This document shows positions 1-7,938 of a stretch of DNA of 14,052 bases, in pieces. This DNA comes from Ettlia oleoabundans (lineage: Eukaryota; Chlorophyta; Chlorophyceae; Chlamydomonadales), in contig JAAMXP010002228.1 in assembly GCA_019693395.1 (NCBI GenBank), forward strand, positions 1 through 14,052, in the 5' to 3' direction. The translations under genes and the position numbers were made by a program. Every line of letters starts with the position of its first letter. The first letter of the stretch is position 1. The notes beneath the pieces are model-generated. The model made no database searches, was not told where the DNA came from, and was given only the letters and a program-made list of their open reading frames with translations.

Positions 1-26
1 CACACACACACACACACACACACACA
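1..26 (+). repeat. (CA)13 microsatellite
   Basis: Thirteen uninterrupted CA units at the window edge, ending 22 bases before the first kinase exon. It lies in the preceding intron, close to the 3' splice site CCAG at 45-48. Length variation here could affect the acceptor context. The repeat may extend beyond the window. Confidence 0.95.
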
Positions 27-48
27 TCCTTCCCCTGTGCCTTGCCAG

Positions 49-2633
49 GGAGCAAGTTTGACCCCCGACCGCACCATGTTAGTGACAGAGTACATGGAGG
101 GCGGCAACCTGGCCAACAACATTGCTGCAGGGCGAGTCAACTGGTACCGCAGGGGCAAGAAGGTGGGTGGGTCAGCTGGTACCGCAGGGGCGAGAAGGTG
201 GGTGCTCGGTATGGTTGCGGGTGGCAGGCACGGCAAAAAGGCAGGGTTTGACTCAGCTGGTGCTACTGTGACGAGTAAGTGCGTTGCTGGGTGGGGGTTT
301 GACGATGGCTGCTTGTTGGGGCAGGAGTAGCAGCGGCGCTGCCATGCTTGGTCGGGCATGGCATACGCTCGTGTACATGTGTATCAGCAGCTGCTCTGGC
401 CGATCTGTGGCATGCATAGCTCGTCCACTGTCATTAGCAGGCCCTGCCTGCCTCCCAGCTTCCGTTGCACCCTCAACCAGCCATCCTCGTTCTTTGGCCT
501 TGTGCCCTGCCAGTCTATCCCTTCTCGCTGCCCCTTCTGCAGCACCTGCAGTCTGTCGACCATCTTGCATTGCCATTTTCTTGACGCTTTACCCGGCAGC
601 GCACAAGCGCCCTCGTCTGCTCCCCATCCCGCACCGCTCAATCGCCACTCCCCCTCATCTGTCCTTGCCGCCATTCAATCTTGCACCCCTGCATCTATAC
701 TGAGCGGCCTACTTAACGGCAATAACGTTTTCCAATTCATCTCGTTACAGTTTCGTATAATCTTTCCACCGTGTGTAGATTGCCCTTGACGTTGCGCGCG
801 GCCTTGTGTTCCTGCACGCCCGCCGCATCGTGCACTTTGATGTCAAATCACCAAACATACTGCTGGCAAGGTGCGGTTAGGGTTACAGGCACCTGCGATT
901 GGTTGCCTAGGGTGACAGATAGGGGACTAAAGGGGGCCAGAGCTTGCGGCTTGCTCATGTGATGAATGGCTGGCTGGTGGGTGGCTGGGTGGGTGGTAGG
1001 TAACAAAGGTACCCATCAGGTTTGGGCTGGAGCTCGCATCATCTACAAGGTGGTTTGTTTGAGTCCACATCTGGTACCCCAGGAATGGTACTGCTCTTGT
1101 ATACAGTTACTGTTTTGTTCCCTTGGCAGGGATGGTACTGCCAAGATTGGTGATGTGGGCATGGCCAAGATTCTGGCCCGGGACTATGTGACCGGCGTGG
1201 TGGGCACACTGGCATGGTGAGTGGCGGCAGAGCATCACAATGCAGTGCGAAGTATATGACTGCATGGGCGGCTTGTACTGCCTGCCTCCACAGCTTGTAC
1301 TGCCTACAGCGCACTGAGCGGCCAGCATGGCAGCTAGAAATCTGTCGATCTGGCAACGCCCCCACCCCTTGCCACCTCGCCCTGCCCTCCAACCCCAACT
1401 AAGCAAACACACTCTGCTCGGCCTTGTTCGCTAAGTTAGAACTGCCCGCAGCGGTGCAGCCATGCCAATCTTCCAGGCCACAAAGTCTAGACAGCTCTGC
1501 AGTGTGACACGCCAGCCAGCATTGACGGCCTCCTGGGAGGGCTTCCCATCTACTGGCAGCTTCCCATCCCCCACTGCAGCAGCCTTCCGCACGTGCCCCG
1601 CTGGGGTGTGTCACAGCCTCTCCCTACGTTGGCTTTTGCAGGGCTGCGCCGGAGATGCTGTGGGGTGATCGCTGCACCGAGAAGGCCGACATTTACAGCT
1701 ATGGTGAGGGCAGGATACTTCTGCCCCTCTGTGCTGGCTTATAGTTTTTTCTCAACTCTACACGCATTTGGCGCAGTTTTCCCTTTTCCAAGTGCAAGAG
1801 ATGGCAGCGAGGGGGATCGGGGCAAGAGTCGCAGTGTTAGGGGCGTTGACAGCGCCTGTGATTTGTGCTGCTGTTGCCATGTGCTGCATACCGCCCGTCG
1901 TACCTCAAATTATTGTGCTGACAGATCCTGCACAGTACGCTCCCTGCCACACGTTGTGTACTGCCGCAATGCTGTATCACCTACTGTACCGCATGTTGTA
2001 CCGCAGGCATTGTGCTGTGGGAGATCTGCGGGGGCGAGAAGCCGATGAGAGGGCAGCTGCGGGACCTGCGGTGGGTGGCGGCTATGCCTGCCCTGCATTT
2101 GAACTTGCACTTGTACTGGCCACGAACCATGTCGTTTGTTGCAGTGTTCTTGATTATGACTCATCGACTCCCCCTGCTGTACCTGCCTGCCATTCTTATG
2201 CAGTGTTCCCGAGGAGTGCCCCGCTGGCGTGCGAGATATCATCCTCCAATGCTTGGAGAACCGCCCCAGCCTGCGCCCCTCTGCTCTAGAAATAGTGCAA
2301 CGCCTGCAGGCAGAGCCTGGAGAGCCGCCGTCGCGGCGCAGCCGCGACACCCCCTCTCCCTCCCAACGCCTGGAGGACGGTCCCTCCATGGGAAACGTGG
2401 CCAGCCCCGCTGCTGCCACTGCACCAGAAGCCGGCCGCATAGGCGGCGGTGCTAGCAAGGCCTCGGTCAGTGGAGGTCAGGCGGCGGCGGCGGCTCCCCA
2501 ATCAATACAATTTAGGGCACCAGGGGGCGGTGGCAGCGGCACCGGCAGCGGTGGTGGTGGTGGCAGCGGGGTGGGCATGGCCACCCAGTTTGGGGCGGCG
2601 CAATCGCCTTTTGAGGGCAAAGCGCCCCCCTAG
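49..2633 (+). CDS. Tyrosine-kinase-like (TKL/Raf-like) protein kinase, 3' part, six exons
   Basis: Partial gene; the N-lobe lies before the window. Exons by phase-consistent GT-AG splicing: 49-162, 779-870, 1130-1216, 1642-1703, 2007-2070, 2204-2633, giving 282 aa plus stop TAG. Visible kinase landmarks, numbered from the first visible residue: hinge LVTEYMEGGNL with Thr as likely gatekeeper (about 11-21); catalytic loop HFDVKSPN (57-64) with Asp59, Lys61 and Asn64; metal-binding loop GDVG (76-79) in place of DFG; GTLAWAAPEML (94-104, APE present); helix F DIYSYGIVLWEI; and a final RPSALEIVQRL segment. The Arg of HRD is Phe, so it is a non-RD kinase. It should phosphorylate Ser/Thr (sometimes Tyr) on unknown substrates. 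After the domain comes a roughly 110-aa Ser/Pro- then Gly/Ala-rich tail, probably disordered. Whether the missing N-terminus holds a receptor, a regulatory domain or neither cannot be seen. The kinase call is very sure; the subfamily is inferred. Confidence 0.93.
136..205 (+). repeat. 35-bp tandem duplication across exon end and 5' splice site
   Basis: Positions 136-170 and 171-205 are two near-identical 35-bp copies, about three mismatches by eye. Each contains CTGGTACCGCAGGGG, then an AGAAG exon end and a GTGGGT donor (GT at 163 and at 198). The first donor gives the correct kinase reading frame into the exon at 779. Because 35 is not a multiple of three, use of the second donor would shift the frame. 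Confidence 0.92.
1274..1312 (+). repeat. Imperfect tandem repeat in kinase intron
   Basis: Two copies of GCTTGTACTGCCT lie about 22 bases apart inside the intron 1217-1641. The same TGTACTGC/TGTACCGC word recurs in the intron 1704-2006, next to its acceptor. No gene is seen in this intron. Confidence 0.7.
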
Positions 2634-2829
2634 TTCCACAAGCAACCAGCAGAGGGATGTGCAGCTGGAACACCATCCACAGCAGCTACACCATCCACAG
2701 CAGCAGCACCAGCAGCAGCAGCAGCTACAGCACCAACCCTCGTTGCAACGCCACCAGTCGCAGCAATCCTAACCCCAGCAGGCGCAGCAGGCGAGCCAGA
2801 GCGGTAGCGCCCGTGTGGCGCACCATTGA
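2634..2829 (+). other. Gln/His-rich reading frame after the kinase stop (possible shifted C-terminal extension)
   Basis: Just after the kinase TAG, the +1 frame reads through CAG/CAC/CAT-rich sequence (Ser-Ser-Thr-Ser-Asn-Gln-Gln, then runs such as HPQQQHQQQQQ) to a TAA at 2770-2772. The same frame then continues with Gln/Ala/Ser-rich codons to a TGA at 2827-2829. It joins the kinase frame at a run of six C at 2625-2630, where losing one base would fuse the two. It may be ordinary CAG-repeat 3' UTR, a real extension hidden by a one-base indel, or an eroded tail. Confidence 0.5.
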
Positions 2830-4138
2830 CAAGCCACAAGTCTGTTTTATAAGGCGCTTCCTGCCTGGATGTACCTCGATAGACTGGTACTCCTGATTGC
2901 TGCGAGCTGTTGGTGGCAGCACGCCCGTCATGCTGTTGATCGTGGCTGCCTGTTGTTGATGGCAGCATGCTGTTCAAGCTGTTGATGGTGGCATAGATAC
3001 CGCGCACGTCAGTGTGATGCCGTGACGGCCAACGGGGACTTCACCATCATATCAGGACTTGCTTGTGCTCTTGCCTCCTTCTTGCTTTTATTCCATCCAT
3101 TTTGCATTGTGTCGTACTACCGTCACCCGCGCTCTTGTACGTCACCGCCAGTCTCTCTAGCCGATGCAACAACGTTGCTTTCACCTTATTGCCCGCCCAC
3201 CCTCCTCCTCAATATAGTCAGTTCTCATTGACAATGTCTGTTGGTGCATGCAAAACAGTTGCTTCTCATTTCATACCAAGTCTGACGTCAAGTCTAAGAG
3301 GTGCTAACCTTAACAAGGCTATGGGGCGCATTTTTTCACTTTTTTTCCAGCTTCTCCACTACCTTTTCTAAGGGTTGTCCCCGCACCACCAGTGTTGATT
3401 GTTCTTTGCCTGGTACCTTTCAGTGAACCCTCCCCAGTTTGCCACGTTGATACACACCAGAAAGACATAGTTAAAATCATAGACTGGCAAAGCAAACAGC
3501 CCAAGCAGGCAGGTGGAGTACAACGTGCGTGCACACCATGGGGGTGGTTGATGGGGTTTAGGTGTGGTGGGTGGCAAGTGTGCAAAGTCTTGTTTCAAGC
3601 CTGCCAACATCAAGCTTGTTTCGCTGCTACTTGAGGGTTGAGCGTAGTGAGCCAGCTAAACCTTAAAGGGAGAGTAGAAGCGGCAGGAAGTGTCACCAGC
3701 TGAGACTGTGAGTGACACGGGGCCTGGTGCCCCAGGGGTTAATATCTGTGATATAAAGAGAATTAGGGGCACGGCATAGACATGTAAGGCGGGCAAGTCC
3801 GCATCCTTGAATGGTAGGGGAATGGGCGCAGCATGCACAGCGAAGCATGTATGCCAGTGTCAGGCGCGGCAGCAAATGTGCCGTCCTTCGACAGACGGCA
3901 ACTTTGTCTGCCATGCCGTGATGGCTATGCGTGTAGCACACGTGGGACGATGCAAGAGGAACGGGAAAAGCAGCACCAGAATCCCACTTTCAAGAAATGA
4001 CGAGCCATCGCTATGCCGCTTCTGTTCGACTCGACTCGACTGAGATGATAGCGTGCCGCCAAGTTGGTTTGCCTCTTCTAGCCCGCTGCGCTTGCGAGCC
4101 AGGTTTGAATTGTCAACCAAAACAGCGCTGAGCCCAAC
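2830..4138. other. Convergent intergenic region: presumed 3' UTRs of kinase and 8-Cys genes
   Basis: No convincing gene is seen; open frames here are short and compositionally odd. The two flanking genes point at each other, so both 3' UTRs should lie here. A TGTAA, the usual green-algal polyadenylation signal, is present on the + strand at 3783-3787 and could end a long kinase transcript. I saw no TGTAA on the minus strand in this interval. The segment 2903-2995 has several imperfect copies of a CTGTTGATGGTGGC-like word. Positions 4026-4041 hold a GACTC-type short tandem repeat. Confidence 0.55.
3690..3737. other. Paired short inverted repeats (possible 3' UTR hairpins)
   Basis: GTGTCAC at 3690-3696 pairs with GTGACAC at 3712-3718. 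Immediately after, GGGGC at 3719-3723 pairs with GCCCC at 3729-3733, with an overlapping alternative CCTGG/CCAGG pairing. The region falls between the convergent genes, about 50-90 bases before the + strand TGTAA at 3783. It could be RNA structure in a 3' UTR; a function is not shown. Confidence 0.4.
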
Positions 4139-5545
4139 TCAATTGCCGTTCGAATCCAACTGGATGGTCTCTCCAGGCTGGCAGGGAGGAAAGTCAAAGC
4201 CACAGGCGACCGCCAGGATGTGGGTGGCACCTTCGAAGTAGGCGGGGTCAAAGCCGCCAATGGGGAGCAGCTGCTGGTACTCCCTGCAGTACACGTGGGC
4301 AGGCACACAGCGGTGCAAGCAGTACAAAGATATTCATGGAGTGGCTGCCACAATGGGTGCAAAGGAAAGGCTCTAAAAAGACGTGAAGGACAATAAAGCT
4401 GTGCTGGTTCGAAGGCAAGCTGCTATTTTTAGTTGGCATTCTTTGTTGGCACAGACATATAGTGCAGGCTGAGACCTGGCAGGAGGCTTAACCGGCCAAG
4501 ATCGGCAGGGGCACGCGCGGGGGGGCACGCCAGGTGGCGTGCAGGTGGCGGCAGGCGAGCAGCGGGTACTTGCAGGCGTGCTGGCAGGCAGGCAGAGCTT
4601 CCCAATCAATCAATGTTATCAATTCATATTGCCGGCGGTAATAAGCTTACGGGTCGCAGGGGCATCGAGCGTCGCTGAAAGGCTTGAGCCCGTCGCAGCA
4701 GCTGGGGGCCGGCTGCGCCGCCGCCATCATGTTGAGGATGGCGGTATCGATCTGCTCCTGAGTGGGGGGTTCCTCGGAGCCACGGGGGTACACAAGGCTC
4801 ACTGCAGAGGTGGCAAAAGCATGGGAGCTAAGGTAGGGCAAGTCTCGGGGCAAGGCAGGGCAGGGCGGGGTGGGGCGGGCCATGCAAGCAGGCAAAGGGG
4901 GAGTCGAGGCGGCAGTGCAGGGTTGTACGCCACAAGAAAGGCAAAGGGAGCGGCCTGGTGGGTGCTGGAGGACATGATGGTACGAGCAGAGCAGAGCAAA
5001 GCAAAGCAAGTGGGTGCTGGAGGACATGATGGTGAGAGCAAAGCAAAGCAAGGCACAACAGGTTGAGCAGTGGTGGCCGCTGGCGATTTAGAATGGCAGT
5101 GGCGCGGGGAGGGGTCGAGGCAAGGTCCAGTTGTGCTATTCAGCAACCAGCTGTAATCTTGCTTGTTGCCACCTCCTTTTGTGTACACAACTGGCCTGTA
5201 CACAACTGGCCTAACGCGATGGACCTTGCAACACCGCAGCCTGATGCGCCCCCACTCACGTGTATCAGACTCCACTGTACAAGCCCGCCCAGCGGTGTTT
5301 GTCAGTTTGACGCATTGATCCACTGCTGGGCTGCCATATATGCTCTCAAATGGTGGTTCAAATGGTGGCGGCTCGCTGGGCGACTCTGCAGACGCCACCG
5401 CCTGTGCGTCGGGCGCAGGCCCGGGCGCTGCCTCAGGGCCCTCTGCTGCCTGCATCAGCCTCCTGGTTCCAGCAGCAGGCCCTGCCAGACAGAGTGCGGC
5501 AGCAGAAAGAAGGAGGAGGGCCAGGTGGCGCTGCAGCCCCGGCAT
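4139..5545 (-). CDS. Secreted eight-cysteine protein resembling non-specific lipid transfer proteins, three exons
   Basis: Complete gene on the minus strand. Exons 5545-5260, 4801-4651 and 4283-4139 join in phase (donors GTGAGT and GTAAGC, acceptors CTGCAG) and encode 193 aa ending in TGA. The start was chosen because it opens a clear signal peptide: MPGLQRH, a Leu/Ala core, then AGPAAG (about residues 1-26). Next is an Ala/Pro/Glu-rich linker to about residue 70. The mature part has exactly eight cysteines: C78, C89, C130-C131, C142-x-C144, C173, C180, that is C-x10-C-x40-CC-x10-CxC-x28-C-x6-C. This order (C, C, CC, CxC, C, C) defines the plant eight-cysteine motif of lipid transfer proteins, and the CC-to-end spacing is closest to type 2. 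Expected role: extracellular or wall-associated binding of lipid in a disulfide-linked helical bundle. The C2-CC gap of 40 is much longer than usual. Gene structure is secure; family assignment is moderate. Confidence 0.82.
4959..5056. repeat. 52-bp tandem repeat in intron 1 of the 8-Cys gene
   Basis: TGGGTGCTGGAGGACATGAT begins at 4959 and again at 5011. Both copies are followed by GAGCAAAGCAAAGCAA-type sequence. The whole repeat is inside the first intron (4802-5259) and carries no reading frame of its own. Confidence 0.85.
5182..5211. repeat. 15-bp perfect tandem repeat, two copies
   Basis: TGTACACAACTGGCC occurs at 5182-5196 and 5197-5211 without mismatch. It is within intron 1 of the minus-strand gene, about 50-80 bases past its 5' splice site. 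Confidence 0.9.
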
Positions 5546-5703
5546 TGCGCGGTGTGCTAGTTTGAGGCCCAGGCAGAAGCTGGCTAGCCGGCGTGAGTAC
5601 TCTGCCCCTCTTTACCACATACGCGGAGCGATGACGACAATGGCAGCCGCACGATACTTCCACGCGTGGCCAATGGAGAGGAAAGAGAGAGGAAAGGCAA
5701 GGT

Positions 5704-5801
5704 GCACCTAGGTGCGCGCCTAGGCGGTCATACTGGGGACCCACGGGCCCCATGGGATGAATGTTACCGATGCTGATTGGGGAGGACCGTCCCACGGACG
5801 G
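5704..5801. repeat. Cluster of perfect short palindromes and hairpins
   Basis: GCACCTAGGTGC (5704-5715) is a 12-bp perfect palindrome, followed at once by CGCCTAGGCG (5717-5726), a 10-bp one with the same CCTAGG core. At 5787-5801 CCGTCC-CAC-GGACGG forms a 6-bp stem. The cluster lies upstream of the minus-strand 8-Cys gene. Such CCTAGG-rich blocks are common in repetitive elements of plants and algae, but no element boundary or target duplication is evident. Confidence 0.55.
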
Positions 5802-7315
5802 CGTATGTGGTTAGGATCGGGCAGTCGCCCCCTCCTGTCAGCCTTCGGCCCGCTGCCTCACTCGGCGGCGCTTCGTGCTTCGCACCTGGCGCCTTGGCCC
5901 TCCAGGCGCGAGGGCCTCAGGCTCCCTGCGCATCAATAGGCTCGCCGCGCTGACTTGAAGCCGGTGGCGCCAGCAGCAGTGCCAGCCACAGATTCCCAGC
6001 AGGATGCTGGATGTCCGGTTTGCTTGGCAACCTCTCCTAAATCTTTTTATCAATTTCACTTCCAATTGTTTCTGTTGGGTGTTTGAGGTTTGAAACGCTC
6101 TCGTGCAGAAGCAAATGCGCCGCCTGAGCTTGAGAAGGAGCTCCTCCCGAGCGTAACTCGATAAACCGGGATGACCACACCAGCACGCCATTTCAGCAGG
6201 TGGATGTAGCAAGTGTTGGGCCCGCCAGCATTGCCAATAACAGCAAAACAACGCCAGCAATCTCTCACAGAACATTCACAACATTTGCCTCATCTGGCAA
6301 CACTCACTTTGAACTCGTGCGCCGTTCCAAGGATTGGTGAGCTGCGTTAGGAGGCCTTGCCTTTCCAATATGGGGCTCCCACATGACAAGATGCTGGTGA
6401 TGAACCACGGTCTTAGGTTGTGCAAGGGCGGGCCCCCCTTGAGCTAAGGACTTCGCAGGGTTATCTGTTACCGGAGAGTACACAGGCAAAGCTCAATTAA
6501 GAGGGGCCGGCAGTAGGGTGACTCCGAGTACCCGTTGGCTCCTATTCAGGGTTCCCAACCGGTCATAAGGAGCATTCCCCTTACAGTGGGGCACATAGAC
6601 TGAGCAAACTAAATTGTGAAGCTAGCAACAGAACATACAGAGTGGAATTGTCAGTCAAACATTGGCTCATCGGCTAGGATGTGTGCCAAAGGTGCGACAC
6701 ATCCAAGCATCCATGCTCTGCAAGTGTAGCAGACTCACATTCTGCCGACAAGCCAGCTACCATGTTGAGATTGAGGAAGTGGTGAATGACACATAGTGAG
6801 CAACACACTTGGCGGTGTAGGAGATGCAGGGACGCAACTTCAGCAGCGTTGGGGTGCGCGTAGAGTGCAGTCTTGCAGCATGAACCCTAGGTGTCCTGCG
6901 GAATCATGGCGTATGCAGCCGTGGCAAAGCTGAACAGCTGCGCCTGCACTCCACCACAGCGCTACCGGTTTACCGCAGTGCACTCTAGGCGGCAGAGCGG
7001 GGGCTGTGCAATGCACAGAGACGCTGTTGCACGCTGGCGACCTCTGTGCCTCGGTCAGCGGCGATTTCTGGCTTGCAGTTGTGCGGATGCTCCTCCAGCT
7101 GTTGCACAACACCCTCTAACCTGCGACACCAGGCGTCGTCATGAAAGCGCTCAATGCACTCCCCAAGGCAAACACTGCCGCTGACGCCGCCTGTTGAACG
7201 GCTGCTGCTGCCCACTGATGCGGTAAGCGGTTGCTTGTTAAACCCCTTTGTCTCTGTTGGCCCGCTGTATTGGCCCACCGTCTGTCGGGCTTGCGGCGGA
7301 CTGGCTGGTTTGTGA

Positions 7316-7645
7316 CCTCCTGCCCATACGAATAAAGCTCAACGACGGCCCCCTCAACTATGCAACTTGTATCTCGAGACCAAACGGAAACAAACTCAAG
7401 TGTTTGATGAAGATTTGCGGGGAATGTCGGATGCAGATGGCCCAGCTCAGCACGCCGAGCAGGACCAGGAGCATCTGCCACCCTGGACATGCTACAGGGA
7501 GGCCTACCTACCGAAGCTGCCTCAGAGGCCGGCCCGAGCGAAGTTTAATACATCGTTGCGGCAGTGCGGGCTGCCAGTCCTTGGGACAGGGGTAAGGGCC
7601 TTCCCAGCACTTGGGATGCCTCCGTTGCCTTGCGGCCGCCCGTAG
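7316..7645 (+). other. Unassigned open frame, possibly an exon or remnant
   Basis: One frame is open for about 110 codons from after a TGA at 7313-7315 to the TAG at 7643-7645. It has charged and Pro-rich stretches such as QHAEQDQEHLPPW and YLPKLPQRPARAKFN, and a possible splice donor GGTAAGG near 7590. I do not recognise any family. There is no ATG near the start, no clear acceptor, and no continuing exon that I could phase-match. It may be a chance frame, a decayed gene or transposon sequence. Confidence 0.2.
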
Positions 7646-7938
7646 AGTAGACAGCAGGCGAAGTCCCGATTGCCTTGCTACCGAGGGAGTGCTCCTGACG
7701 AGAGCCGAGGTGGGTTGCAAATGGAGCACCGCAGGGTCGGCTCAGCTTGTTTAACCTCAAAGGCATCGCCCCGCCGTAGTAGCAGCCGCCTTAAAGCGGC
7801 TGGAACGGCTATGGCAGAGCTGCTGACTACCCTCTTACTGCTCAATCACAGGCTGAGAGTCGACCGAGAAGGGAACTTCCCACCCCCCGCCAGCTAGCCC
7901 GCCTATACCGTAAAAGTGGCCAAAGCAGTGAATTTGGG

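Larger units (their letters stand above)
5546..7938. other. Divergent intergenic region between the 8-Cys gene and the LRR gene
   Basis: No gene that I can name. The region should contain both promoters and 5' UTRs. A weak TATA-like CCTATACCGTAAAAG lies about 25-40 bases before the LRR start codon. Weak coding-like stretches exist: the + strand 7316-7645 is open in one frame, including LPPWTCYREAYLPKLPQRP; the minus strand 7278-6985 is open with ECIERFHDDAWCRRLEGVV; the minus strand 7490-7116 is also open. They overlap on opposite strands, none shows a family signature, and I could not connect them into a spliced gene. They may be shadows, exons of an unrecognised gene, or transposon remnants. 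5700-5940 is rich in short palindromes; 5941-6840 shows nothing clear. Confidence 0.5.

Noticed and set aside
253..703. Several overlapping open frames of about 100-140 codons on both strands
   Set aside because: They lie inside the 163-778 kinase intron, overlap each other in many frames, and look like GC-rich chance frames with no domain signature.
1910..2458. 182-residue minus-strand frame
   Set aside because: It is antisense to the kinase exons 2007-2070 and 2204-2633, whose coding sense is certain. Its Arg/Gly/Ser-rich composition is a shadow.
2631..2829. Stop-codon reassignment (TAG/TAA as Gln, known in some ulvophyte algae) to explain the Gln-rich sequence after the kinase stop
   Set aside because: The Gln-rich sequence is in a different frame from the TAG, so reassignment would not join them. 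The other two genes end normally at TGA and TAG without Gln-rich continuation.
4145..4160. GTTCGAATCC word as a possible tRNA B box
   Set aside because: It lies in the last coding exon of the 8-Cys gene (minus strand), and no A box or cloverleaf could be found at the proper distance.
4959..5060. CRISPR-like direct repeats
   Set aside because: Only two copies, no regular spacers, and located in a eukaryotic intron; it is an ordinary tandem duplication.
4799..5545. Single uninterrupted 248-residue frame on the minus strand as the gene product
   Set aside because: After GRACTVESDT it reads into a perfect GTGAGT donor and low-complexity, repeat-derived sequence. Splicing at 5260/4801 keeps the phase and restores a coherent eight-cysteine protein.
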